From: Lutibacter profundi
Lineage (GTDB): Bacteria; Bacteroidota; Bacteroidia; Flavobacteriales; Flavobacteriaceae
Direction of reading: 5' to 3'
NCBI RefSeq assembly: GCF_001543325.1
Contig: NZ_CP013355.1
Location: forward strand, 62,001 to 126,000
Length of the DNA: 64,000 nucleotides
Shown piece after piece: positions 34,872-43,901 of the stretch. Each line of letters opens with the position of its first letter. Within the stretch, counting starts at the first letter, position 1. The notes beneath the pieces are model-generated. The model was not told the DNA's origin. It did no database searches and worked only from the letters and a program-made list of their open reading frames with translations. Made by a program: the position numbers and the translations under genes.

Positions 34872-37721
34872 ATGCCTAAAAACACAAACATAAAATCTGT
34901 TTTAATAATTGGATCGGGCCCAATTATTATCGGTCAAGCTTGTGAATTTGATTACTCTGGTTCTCAAGCAATTAGATCTCTTAAAGAAGAGGGAATTGAA
35001 GTGACTTTGATTAACTCAAATCCGGCTACAATTATGACGGATCCTTCTTTAGCTGATAACGTTTATTTAAAGCCATTAACAACAAAATCTATCATACAAA
35101 TTCTAGAAATACATCCTGAAATAGATGCTGTACTGCCTACAATGGGTGGACAAACAGCATTAAATTTATGTATTGAAGCTGATGATAAAGGTATTTGGGA
35201 TGATTTTAATGTAGCGCTTATAGGTGTTGATATAGCAGCTATTAATATTACTGAAGATAGAGAGCAGTTTAGAAAGTTAATGATTCAAATAGGGGTTGGG
35301 CAAGCACCATCAACAATAGCCAATTCATTTTTAAAAGGAAAAGAAATTGCACAAGAATATGGATTTCCATTAGTAATACGACCTTCATTTACATTGGGTG
35401 GTTTTGGAGCTTCAATAGTTTACGATAAAGAAGATTTTGATGATTTATTAAGTCGAGGGTTAGAAGCTTCCCCAATACATGAAGTAATTATAGATAAAGC
35501 TTTGTTAGGTTGGAAAGAATTTGAATTGGAATTGTTACGAGATAACAACGACAATGTAGTTATAATTTGTGCTATTGAAAATATGGATCCAATGGGAATT
35601 CATACAGGAGATTCAATTACTGTTGCTCCTGCTATGACTTTAAGTGATACTACATATCAAAGAATGCGTGATATGGCTATTCATATGATGCGTTCAATAG
35701 GAGATTTTGCAGGAGGTTGTAATGTACAGTTTGCTGTAAGCCCTGATGAAAAGGAAGATATAATTGCAATTGAGATAAATCCACGTGTTTCACGGTCTTC
35801 TGCATTGGCTTCAAAAGCAACGGGTTATCCTATTGCAAAAATTGCCGCAAAATTAGCACTAGGTTACCATTTAGATGAATTAAACAATCAAATAACCAAA
35901 ACTACATCTGCTCTTTTTGAACCTACATTAGATTATGTAATTGTTAAAATACCACGTTGGAATTTTGATAAGTTTGAAGGCTCAGACAGAACTTTAGGGC
36001 TGCAAATGAAATCAGTTGGTGAAGTGATGGGGATTGGGCGTTCTTTTCAAGAAGCACTTCATAAAGCAACACAATCATTAGAAATTAAACGTAATGGTTT
36101 AGGCGCAGATGGAAAAGGAGAGAAAGATTACGATACTATTATTCAAAAATTAACCTATGCAAGTTGGGATCGCGTTTTTGTTATTTATGATGCTATTCAA
36201 ATGGGGATTCCATTAAGTAGAATTTATGAAATAACAAAAATTGATATGTGGTTTTTAAAGCAATATGAAGAATTATTGGTTTTAGAAAATGAAATTTCTA
36301 CATACAAATTAGGAGAATTAACCTATGAATTGTTACTAGAAGCAAAACAAAAAGGTTTTGCAGATAGGCAAATTGCACATATGTTGGGTTGCTGGGAGAG
36401 TGAAGTACACGCAAAAAGAATGAAATTAGGTGTTAATAGAGTTTTTAAACTAGTTGATACCTGTGCCGCAGAATTTGATGCTCAAACACCTTACTATTAT
36501 TCAACATTTGAGAATAAAATGATTACTTCTAAAGGAAGTTGTGCAGATAATGAAAGTAAAGTTTCAAATAAGAGAAAAGTAGTTGTTTTAGGATCTGGCC
36601 CTAATAGAATAGGGCAAGGAATTGAATTTGATTATTGTTGTGTTCATGGGGTTTTAGCAGCTAAAGAAATGGGTTATGAAACTATTATGATAAACTGTAA
36701 TCCAGAAACAGTTTCAACAGATTTTGATACCGCTGATAAATTGTATTTTGAACCCGTTTTTTGGGAACATATTTATGATATTATAAAACATGAAAAACCT
36801 GAAGGAGTTATTGTTCAACTAGGAGGTCAAACCGCTTTGAAATTAGCTGAAAAATTAGATAAATGGGGTGTGAAAATTATTGGTACTAGTTTTGAAGCCC
36901 TAGATTTAGCTGAAGATAGAAAGCGTTTTTCAGAATTATTGGTCGATTTAAAAATACCTTTTCCAAAATATGGGACAGCAACAACTGCTGATGAAGCTTC
37001 TGAAATAGCTGATAGTTTAGATTTCCCTATTTTGGTACGTCCTTCTTATGTTTTAGGTGGACAAGGAATGAAAATTGTAATTAACAAGGAAGAACTAGAA
37101 AAACATGTAGTAGATTTGCTTCGTAAAATTCCAAATAATATGTTGCTGTTAGACCATTATTTAGATGGGGCTATTGAGGCTGAAGCTGATGCTATTTGTG
37201 ATGGAAAGGATATTTATATAATTGGAATTATGGAGCATATTGAGCCTTGTGGAGTGCATTCTGGAGATTCAAATGCAACATTGCCACCATTTAATTTGGG
37301 TGAATTTGTTATGCAACAAATTAAAGATCATACCAAAAATATTGCATTAGCTTTAAAAACTGTTGGGTTAATTAATATTCAGTTTGCTATAAAAGAGGAT
37401 GTTGTTTATATAATTGAAGCTAACCCAAGAGCTTCACGTACGGTGCCTTTTATTTCAAAAGCATATCAAGAACCGTATGTTAATTATGCGACAAAAATAA
37501 TGTTAGGAGAAAATAAAATAAAAGATTTTAAATTTAATCCACAATTAGAAGGTTTTGCTATTAAACAACCTGTATTTTCATTTAATAAGTTCCCTAATGT
37601 TGATAAAAAATTAGGACCAGAAATGAAATCTACAGGAGAAAGTATTCTATTTATAGATAGCTTAAAAGATGATCAATTTTACGAGTTGTATTCTCGTAGA
37701 AAAATGTATTTAAATAAGTAA
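34872..37721 (+). CDS. carB: Carbamoyl phosphate synthase large subunit, lacking MGS domain
   Basis: Makes carbamoyl phosphate for arginine and pyrimidine synthesis with the CarA glutaminase. Two ATP-grasp halves: the first from SVLIIGSGPIIIGQACEFDYSG, the second from VVVLGSGPNRIGQGIEFDYCC near residue 569. Metal and ATP motifs such as EINPRVSRSSALASKATGYPIA and EANPRASRTVPFISKA are intact. At 949 residues it ends where the C-terminal allosteric (MGS-like) domain would begin (E. coli CarB has 1073). The lost part binds UMP and ornithine in E. coli. carA is not adjacent. Confidence 0.95.
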   Translation: MPKNTNIKSVLIIGSGPIIIGQACEFDYSGSQAIRSLKEEGIEVTLINSNPATIMTDPSLADNVYLKPLTTKSIIQILEIHPEIDAVLPTMGGQTALNLCIEADDKGIWDDFNVALIGVDIAAINITEDREQFRKLMIQIGVGQAPSTIANSFLKGKEIAQEYGFPLVIRPSFTLGGFGASIVYDKEDFDDLLSRGLEASPIHEVIIDKALLGWKEFELELLRDNNDNVVIICAIENMDPMGIHTGDSITVAPAMTLSDTTYQRMRDMAIHMMRSIGDFAGGCNVQFAVSPDEKEDIIAIEINPRVSRSSALASKATGYPIAKIAAKLALGYHLDELNNQITKTTSALFEPTLDYVIVKIPRWNFDKFEGSDRTLGLQMKSVGEVMGIGRSFQEALHKATQSLEIKRNGLGADGKGEKDYDTIIQKLTYASWDRVFVIYDAIQMGIPLSRIYEITKIDMWFLKQYEELLVLENEISTYKLGELTYELLLEAKQKGFADRQIAHMLGCWESEVHAKRMKLGVNRVFKLVDTCAAEFDAQTPYYYSTFENKMITSKGSCADNESKVSNKRKVVVLGSGPNRIGQGIEFDYCCVHGVLAAKEMGYETIMINCNPETVSTDFDTADKLYFEPVFWEHIYDIIKHEKPEGVIVQLGGQTALKLAEKLDKWGVKIIGTSFEALDLAEDRKRFSELLVDLKIPFPKYGTATTADEASEIADSLDFPILVRPSYVLGGQGMKIVINKEELEKHVVDLLRKIPNNMLLLDHYLDGAIEAEADAICDGKDIYIIGIMEHIEPCGVHSGDSNATLPPFNLGEFVMQQIKDHTKNIALALKTVGLINIQFAIKEDVVYIIEANPRASRTVPFISKAYQEPYVNYATKIMLGENKIKDFKFNPQLEGFAIKQPVFSFNKFPNVDKKLGPEMKSTGESILFIDSLKDDQFYELYSRRKMYLNK

Positions 37722-37783
37722 TTTAAAAGTCAAAATCATTTTTTTGTACTAAGCCAACATTAATATTAAAATATTGTTTAAAT

Positions 37784-38125
37784 TTACTCTGGTAGTCCAC
37801 TTATTTGCCAATCTTTAATCGCTTTTATTTGTGTTGAAGATAATGAGCCATTTAATGGCATAGAACCATCTTCAATCCTGCCAATTAAATTTCTGTTTTG
37901 AACCGCCTCTTTAACATTGTCGTATGATATTAAAGGCATAAGAGCTCCATTTATTGGTGGACTTGTATGGCAATTAAGGCAATTAACATCAATAATTGTC
38001 TTAACAGTATTCGTATACGTAATATTACTAGCTTCTACAGGTAAATTATTATCTTCACTGGTACATGAAATTAAGAGTAATGTTAATAATAGTATTTTAG
38101 AAGATAGTTTTATATATGATTTCAT
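37784..38125 (-). CDS. Small c-type cytochrome-like lipoprotein
   Basis: Signal peptide with lipobox LLIS-Cys21. CLNCH (Cys49, Cys52, His53) is a single heme c site, and DGSMP with Met89 would be the sixth ligand. 113 aa, the size of a mono-heme cytochrome domain. Likely outside the cytoplasm and lipid-anchored, carrying electrons to an unknown partner. Convergent with carB; the adjacent divergent gene is nifJ. Confidence 0.78.
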   Translation of the reverse strand: MKSYIKLSSKILLLTLLLISCTSEDNNLPVEASNITYTNTVKTIIDVNCLNCHTSPPINGALMPLISYDNVKEAVQNRNLIGRIEDGSMPLNGSLSSTQIKAIKDWQISGLPE

Positions 38126-38547
38126 TATAATTTTTTTTTAGTTAGGGTATATACATCATATAATCGTTTTAAATTGTAATAAATTGCATTTACTAATGTG
38201 AATGTTTTTATATTCATACATGGAAAAGAAGTAATAATATTTAAATTATTTGTATGAAATATAGAAGATTTAAAAGTCTTTTTTTATGTAAAACTTAATG
38301 CTGTTCTTTTTACATTTTATTTTTTTTATTCCTTAATATGCTTATTATTAACTCATTAAATATGTTTTGTTAAAATAATTTTTTAAAATTAGGGTTCCTA
38401 ATTTGCTGACATATATCATTATAAATATAAGTTTATTACTATAATTTTACTGGGTCAAATCGAATAGTAGAATAATAAAGATTTGTGGAATGATTCCATA
38501 GTAGCTATCCATTTTACAAATAATTATAGTTAAATATCAAAGTTAAG
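38126..38547. other. 422-base intergenic region between the cytochrome gene and nifJ
   Basis: Very AT-rich. No TAnnTTTG promoter on the plus strand was found. The only striking site is the imperfect palindrome TGACATATATCA at 38407-38418. No coding frame is supported. nifJ control may therefore differ from the housekeeping genes. Confidence 0.6.
38407..38418. promoter_or_regulatory. Palindrome possibly bound by a CRP/FNR-type regulator
   Basis: TGACATATATCA has the TGA-N6-TCA spacing of CRP/FNR-family sites, with complementary inner bases except one pair. It lies 130 bases before the nifJ start. A regulator is not identified; FNR-like control of PFOR is inference. Confidence 0.3.
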
Positions 38548-41500
38548 ATGAAAGAAGAGAAAAAAAAATTAATTTGTGATGCTAATGAAGCAGTTGCTAT
38601 AATGGCACACAAAACAAATGAAGTTTGTGCAATTTATCCAATTACACCAGCATCACCTATGGGTGAGCATGCTGAAGTTTACAGTGCAAAGGGACAACAA
38701 AATATTTGGGGAAATATTCCTCGAATAATTGAAATGCAAAGTGAAGGAGGTGCTTCAGGTGCAGTTCACGGATCATTACAAGGAGGAGCTGTAACTACTA
38801 CTTTTACGGCATCGCAAGGATTGTTATTAATGATTCCAAATATGTATAAAATGGCAGGTGAATTATTACCTACTGTAATTCATGTAGCTGCAAGAACAAT
38901 TGCAACACATGCATTGTCAATTTTTGGAGATCATTCTGATGTAATGGCAACAAGAGCTACCGGTTTTGCTATGTTATTTGGTGGTACTGGACAAGAAGCT
39001 TATGATTTCGCACTCATTTCTCAAGTGGCTACTTTCAAAAGTAGAATTCCATTTTTAAATATATTTGATGGTTTTAGAACTTCACATGAAATTACTAAAA
39101 TTGATGCTATTTCAGATGAGGTAATTTCATCAATGATGCCAGAAGAAGAAGTGATGAAACTTAGAAAACGTTCATTAAATTCTGATAATCCTGTTATTAG
39201 AGGTACTTCTCAAAACCCTGATGTTTTCTTTCAAGCAAGTGAAGCATCAAATATATATTATCAGAAAGTTCCTGAAATAGTTCAAGAAACTATGGATGAG
39301 TTTTACAAACAAACAGGAAGAAGATATAGTTTGTTTTACTATGTTGGTCATCCTGAAGCTGAAAAAGTAATTGTTATTATGGGTTCAGGTGAAGGTCCAG
39401 TTGGTGAAGCTGTTGAAGCTATGGTAGCAAATGGAGAAAAAGTAGGAGCTTTGTATGTACGTTTATATCGTCCATTCTCAATTTATCATTTTATAAAAGA
39501 ATTACCTAAAACTGTAAAAAAAGTAGCTGTTTTAGATAGAACTAAAGAACCAGGAAGTATTGGAGAGCCTTTATACCTTGATGTAGTTAGTGCATTTGTT
39601 GAAATGGGAGAAACAATGCCAACAATTATAGGAGGTCGTTACGGTCTTTCTTCAAAAGAATTTACACCTGCAATGGTAAAAGGTATTTATGATGAGTTAG
39701 AAAATAATTCTCCAAAAAATCACTTTACAATTGGTATTAATGACGATGTTACTCATACCAGTTTAGATTATAATCCAGAATTTAAAACTACTAGAAATAC
39801 ATTTAACTGCATGTTTTATGGCTTAGGGTCTGATGGTACTGTTGGAGCAAATAAAAATTCAATTAAAATTATTGGTGAAACTACAGATAATTATGTACAA
39901 GGTTATTTTGTATATGATTCTAAAAAAGCAGGAGCGCAAACAATATCTCATTTACGTTTTGGACCAGAGCCAATAACAGCATCTTATTTAGTTGATAAAG
40001 CGAATTTTATTGCAGTTCATCAATTTAATTTTATATACAAGTATGATGTTTTAGATAATATAAAAGAAGGAGGTACATTTTTATTAAATTCACCTTATTC
40101 AAAATATAAAGTTTGGACTGAGCTTCCAAGTATTTTACAACAAAAAATTATTGATAGAAATATAGATTTTTATGTAGTTGATGCCACAAAAGTAGCTCAT
40201 GAAGTAAATTTAGGAAAACGAACAAATACAGTATTACAAACTTGTTTCTTTGCTATTTCGGGAGTTTTACCTAAAGATGAGGCTATTAAAAAAATTAAAG
40301 CAGCCATTGTTAAATCCTATTCTCACAAAGGAGAAAAAGTTGTTAATATGAACTTTAATGCTGTCGACAAATCTTTAGAAAACTTAGAAAAAGTAGAATA
40401 CCCTCGTCATACTACCAATAATGATGAACTCAAGCCAATGATGCAAGAAGGTGCCGATGAGTTTGTTACAGAAATTTTAGGAACTATTTTAGCAGGAAAA
40501 GGAGACTCTTTACCTGTAAGTGCATTTACTGCTGATGGTACTTTCCCTACAGGAACTACCAAATTTGAAAAACGTGGTATTGCAGATTATGTTCCTGTTT
40601 GGGACGATGCAGATTTATGTACACAATGTAATAAATGTGTAAGTATTTGTCCACATGCTGCAATTAGAGCCAAAGTAGTACCTAATGATATGCTAACTGA
40701 TGCTCCAGCAGGATTAAAACATGTACCTGCAAAAGGTAGACCATTTAATAGTGAAACAGAAAGTTATATTTTACAAGTTTCTCCTGAAGACTGTACAGGT
40801 TGCGATTTATGTGTAGAAGTTTGCCCAGCAGAGAGTAAAGAAGTAGAAGGTATTTTTGCAATAAACATGTCTAGAAAATTAGACGTTGAAAAGGTTGAAG
40901 ATGAAAATTGGGATTTCTTTATTGATTTACCTGATTATGATAGAAAAGAATTAAAAATATCTACAGTAAAAGGATCACAATTTTTAGAACCATTGTTTGA
41001 ATTTTCAGGAGCTTGTCCTGGTTGTGGAGAAACACCATACATAAAATTGGTAACTCAGCTATATGGAGATAATATGATTGTTGCTAATGCAACTGGTTGT
41101 TCTTCAATTTATGGAGGAAATTTACCTACAACACCTTATACAACAAATAAGTTTGGAAGAGGACCTGCTTGGGCAAATTCACTATTTGAAGACAATGCTG
41201 AATATGGTTTAGGTATGCGTTTAGCATTGACAAAAAAACAAGAGATAACTTTTGAGCTATTAAAATCTTTGGAAAGTAAAATAGGAAGTACTTTAGTCAA
41301 TAAAATTATTGATAATACTGAAGAAAATGAAGCTCAAAAAGAAGAAAAATTAAAAGATATTGAAGAGCTTAATGCTATTTTAGATACAATTGAAACTAAA
41401 GAAGCTAAAAAACTGAGAAACCTTTCAGAATATTTGCGTAAAAAATCGGTTTGGATATTTGGAGGTGATGGTTGGGCTTATGATATAGGTTTTGGTGGTT

Positions 41501-42078
41501 TAGACCATGTGTTGGCTTCAGGTGAAAATGTAAATATTTTGGTTATGGATACCGAAATATATTCAAATACAGGAGGTCAGGCATCAAAAGCTACCCAAAT
41601 GGGAGCAAGTGCTAAATTTTCAATAGGAGGTAAAAAAACAGCTAAAAAAAGTTTGAGCTTACAAGCTGTATCTTATGGAAATGTATATGTGGCTCAAATA
41701 GCAATAGGAGCTAAAGATAACCAAACTCTAAAAGCAATTCAAGAAGCTGAAGCCTATCCAGGAACATCAATAATTATTGCTTATTCACATTGTGGTGATC
41801 ACGGATATGATTTAAGATATGGAGCAGAGCATCAAGTAAAAGCCGTTGAAACAGGTTATTGGCCATTGTTTAGATTTAATCCTTTGGCAGAAAAAGGAAA
41901 GAAATTTAGATTAGATTCTAAAGCTCCTTCAGCACCATTAGAAGACTTTATGTATTCTGAAACTCGTTTTACAAGAGTTGTTAAAGACAATGCAGAAGTG
42001 GCCAAAGAATTACTAAATCAGGCACAAAAAAATGTTGACACTCAGTGGGAACGTTTGGAACTTTATAAAAATTTATAA
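38548..42078 (+). CDS. nifJ: Pyruvate:ferredoxin (flavodoxin) oxidoreductase
   Basis: Homodimeric enzyme converting pyruvate and CoA to acetyl-CoA, CO2 and reduced ferredoxin. Order: pyrimidine-binding domain (AVAIMAHKTNEVCAIYPITPAS), domains II-III, a two-cluster ferredoxin domain (CTQCNKCVSICPHAAI, CTGCDLCVEVCPAES at about 688-760), a proximal cluster with ACPGCGETPY, and the TPP domain with GGDGWAYDIGFGGLDHVL and EIYSNTGGQAS. 1176 aa, normal. PFOR is oxygen-sensitive in many organisms, so with formate dehydrogenase in the window it points to low-oxygen metabolism. It ends at a strong terminator. Confidence 0.95.
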   Translation: MKEEKKKLICDANEAVAIMAHKTNEVCAIYPITPASPMGEHAEVYSAKGQQNIWGNIPRIIEMQSEGGASGAVHGSLQGGAVTTTFTASQGLLLMIPNMYKMAGELLPTVIHVAARTIATHALSIFGDHSDVMATRATGFAMLFGGTGQEAYDFALISQVATFKSRIPFLNIFDGFRTSHEITKIDAISDEVISSMMPEEEVMKLRKRSLNSDNPVIRGTSQNPDVFFQASEASNIYYQKVPEIVQETMDEFYKQTGRRYSLFYYVGHPEAEKVIVIMGSGEGPVGEAVEAMVANGEKVGALYVRLYRPFSIYHFIKELPKTVKKVAVLDRTKEPGSIGEPLYLDVVSAFVEMGETMPTIIGGRYGLSSKEFTPAMVKGIYDELENNSPKNHFTIGINDDVTHTSLDYNPEFKTTRNTFNCMFYGLGSDGTVGANKNSIKIIGETTDNYVQGYFVYDSKKAGAQTISHLRFGPEPITASYLVDKANFIAVHQFNFIYKYDVLDNIKEGGTFLLNSPYSKYKVWTELPSILQQKIIDRNIDFYVVDATKVAHEVNLGKRTNTVLQTCFFAISGVLPKDEAIKKIKAAIVKSYSHKGEKVVNMNFNAVDKSLENLEKVEYPRHTTNNDELKPMMQEGADEFVTEILGTILAGKGDSLPVSAFTADGTFPTGTTKFEKRGIADYVPVWDDADLCTQCNKCVSICPHAAIRAKVVPNDMLTDAPAGLKHVPAKGRPFNSETESYILQVSPEDCTGCDLCVEVCPAESKEVEGIFAINMSRKLDVEKVEDENWDFFIDLPDYDRKELKISTVKGSQFLEPLFEFSGACPGCGETPYIKLVTQLYGDNMIVANATGCSSIYGGNLPTTPYTTNKFGRGPAWANSLFEDNAEYGLGMRLALTKKQEITFELLKSLESKIGSTLVNKIIDNTEENEAQKEEKLKDIEELNAILDTIETKEAKKLRNLSEYLRKKSVWIFGGDGWAYDIGFGGLDHVLASGENVNILVMDTEIYSNTGGQASKATQMGASAKFSIGGKKTAKKSLSLQAVSYGNVYVAQIAIGAKDNQTLKAIQEAEAYPGTSIIIAYSHCGDHGYDLRYGAEHQVKAVETGYWPLFRFNPLAEKGKKFRLDSKAPSAPLEDFMYSETRFTRVVKDNAEVAKELLNQAQKNVDTQWERLELYKNL

Positions 42079-42092
42079 TTTCTAAAATTTAG

Positions 42093-42121
42093 AAGTGCCA
42101 AGTAGAAAATACTTGGCACTT
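42093..42121 (+). terminator. Terminator after nifJ
   Basis: AAGTGCCAAGTA, GAAAA loop, TACTTGGCACTT then TTTT: a perfect 12-bp stem 14 bases after the stop codon. Confidence 0.92.
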
Positions 42122-42144
42122 TTTTGTATCTTTAGTTAAAATTA

Positions 42145-42160
42145 CAGTAAAAATTTACTG
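42145..42160. promoter_or_regulatory. Palindrome before the HEPN gene
   Basis: CAGTAAA, two A, TTTACTG: perfect seven-base arms 54 bases before the ATG. It could be an operator or a part of a leader hairpin; no regulator is known. Confidence 0.3.
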
Positions 42161-42213
42161 CATTAAAGGAATCACTTTTATTTTTTTAGAACATAAAATT
42201 AAAAAATTAACAG

Positions 42214-42588
42214 ATGAAATCAAGATCAGATGCTTTTTTAAAAGAAGCGACAAAGAAACTTCAAATTGCCAAAGAAGAAATGTTTAAACCTGCTGAAGAT
42301 ATTGTAAGTTATTCAGTATGTAAAAACTCACAATTTGCTATTGAGAACTTTTTAAAAGGATTTTTAACAAAAAATAACGTTAAATTACAGCCAAACGAAA
42401 CAATTGCCACACTATATAGTAAATGTATTACTATAGATAATAATTTTAAAGCAATTGAAATGAGTGCCATTAGTTGTAAAAATCATACAATTGATTCTCG
42501 TTATTGTTCCGAGATTAATACAGTTAGCGCTTGTTATGATACGGCAGATAATATAGATACTTATTTAAGAAAAAATAGTATACTATAA
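42214..42588 (+). CDS. HEPN domain protein without the RNase motif
   Basis: Helical HEPN-domain protein, 124 aa. The helices SRSDAFLKEATKKLQIAKEEMF, SVCKNSQFAIENFLKGFL and the C-terminal YDTADNIDTYLRK match the fold. HEPN toxins carry an R-x4-6-H RNase motif; here there is no such pair: His and Arg occur in reverse order in CKNHTIDSRYC. Thus no nuclease activity is expected. There is no nucleotidyltransferase partner (MNT) beside it. It may be an RNA- or protein-binding accessory, perhaps acting with the preceding nifJ gene, but a terminator separates them. Confidence 0.72.
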   Translation: MKSRSDAFLKEATKKLQIAKEEMFKPAEDIVSYSVCKNSQFAIENFLKGFLTKNNVKLQPNETIATLYSKCITIDNNFKAIEMSAISCKNHTIDSRYCSEINTVSACYDTADNIDTYLRKNSIL

Positions 42589-42600
42589 TTTTATTTTACG

Positions 42601-42632
42601 TTTGAGAAAGAAAAAAACTTGCTGTACCTTTG
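42601..42632 (+). promoter_or_regulatory. Promoter of the GlmU-like gene
   Basis: TTTG (42601-42604), 20 bases, TACCTTTG (42625-42632), matching the Bacteroidota consensus. The start would be near 42639, 11 bases before the ATG. Confidence 0.72.
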
Positions 42633-42649
42633 TGTAAATTACAATTAAA

Positions 42650-43825
42650 ATGAATTATATTTTATTTGATGGGGCAACTCGTAATACACTTTTACCTTTA
42701 ACGTATACAAAACCAGTTGCAGATTTACGAATAGGTATACTTACCATTCGTGAGAAATGGGAAAAACAATTGGGATATACAACATCTACACTTACCGAAG
42801 ATTATTTAGAAGAAAAGTATCCAATGGTTGAAATGGAGCAAAATATTATGATAAATGCTTCTTTTTTGCCAACAAAATTACTTGTTAATCAAATTCTAGA
42901 ACTAAAAGAAAATCAGGCTATCTATAAAAATGATGAAATTATAGCATTTTATACAACAAAATCTCAAGATGAGGTTGATTTTAAAAAATACAAACAAATT
43001 GAGTTTATAAGTGAGGTATTTCAAATTAAAAATACCTGGGACTTATTTTCATTAAATGATAAAGCCATTAGAAATGATTTTGAATTAATAACTAAAGGAA
43101 GAAAATCTCAACCAATACCTGATAGTGTTCAATGTTTAAGTAAAGAGAATATATTTATTGAGAAAGGAGCTAAAATTACCTTTTCAGTTTTAAATGCAAG
43201 TAAAGGACCCATTTATATAGGTGAAAATACAGAGGTAATGGAAGGAAGTTTAATTAGAGGCCCTTTTAGTTTAGGAGAAAATGCTGTAGTTAAAATGGGA
43301 ACTAAAATTTATGGAGCAACCACCGTTGGTCCATATTGTACAGTTGGAGGTGAAGTAAAAAATTCCGTATTAATGGCATATTCAAATAAAGGACATGAAG
43401 GTTATTTAGGAGATTCTGTATTAGGTGAATGGTGTAATATTGGAGCAGATTCAAATAACTCTAACCTAAAAAATAACTATGCCCAAGTTAGAATGTGGAA
43501 CTATGAAACTGAGAGCTTTACTAAAACAGGATTACAATTTTGTGGCCTAATTATGGGCGATCATTCTAAATGCGCTATCAATACAATGTTTAATACGGGA
43601 ACTGTTGTAGGTATTAGCGCCAATATTTATGGAAGTAATTTCCCTAGAAATTTCATTCCTTCTTTTAGTTGGGGAGGAGCTGCAGGGTTTTCAACATATC
43701 AAATTAATAAAGCCAATGAAACAGCTAAATTGGTAATGCAACGAAAAAAGATAGAATTTGATGAAAAAGAGCAGAAAATTTTAACTCATATTTTTGAAAT
43801 TACTAAAAAGTATAGAAATAATTAA
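42650..43825 (+). CDS. GlmU family protein (putative sugar-phosphate nucleotidyltransferase)
   Basis: The N-terminal part (MNYILFDGATRNTLLPLTYTKPVADLRIGILTI) resembles the nucleotidyltransferase fold, without a full GxGTRM motif. The C-terminal half, from about residue 170, is a left-handed beta-helix of hexapeptide repeats (IFIEKGAKITFSVLNAS, IYIGENTEVMEGSLI, LGENAVVKMGTKIYGATTVGPY). GlmU-like proteins of this type are frequent in Bacteroidota, with no proven substrate; cell-wall precursor synthesis is inferred. 391 aa. mnmA follows after 76 bases. Confidence 0.8.
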   Translation: MNYILFDGATRNTLLPLTYTKPVADLRIGILTIREKWEKQLGYTTSTLTEDYLEEKYPMVEMEQNIMINASFLPTKLLVNQILELKENQAIYKNDEIIAFYTTKSQDEVDFKKYKQIEFISEVFQIKNTWDLFSLNDKAIRNDFELITKGRKSQPIPDSVQCLSKENIFIEKGAKITFSVLNASKGPIYIGENTEVMEGSLIRGPFSLGENAVVKMGTKIYGATTVGPYCTVGGEVKNSVLMAYSNKGHEGYLGDSVLGEWCNIGADSNNSNLKNNYAQVRMWNYETESFTKTGLQFCGLIMGDHSKCAINTMFNTGTVVGISANIYGSNFPRNFIPSFSWGGAAGFSTYQINKANETAKLVMQRKKIEFDEKEQKILTHIFEITKKYRNN

Positions 43826-43901
43826 AATAATTGATGCCCCGTATAATTAACTTTTCCTTCATAAAACTTATCCGTAACTTCGCAAACTAAAATAGCATAA
43901 A

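Noticed and set aside
42093-42160. Adjacent inverted repeats after nifJ considered as a CRISPR or array
   Set aside because: Two different single palindromes; one is a terminator. There is no regular direct repeat with spacers anywhere in the window.
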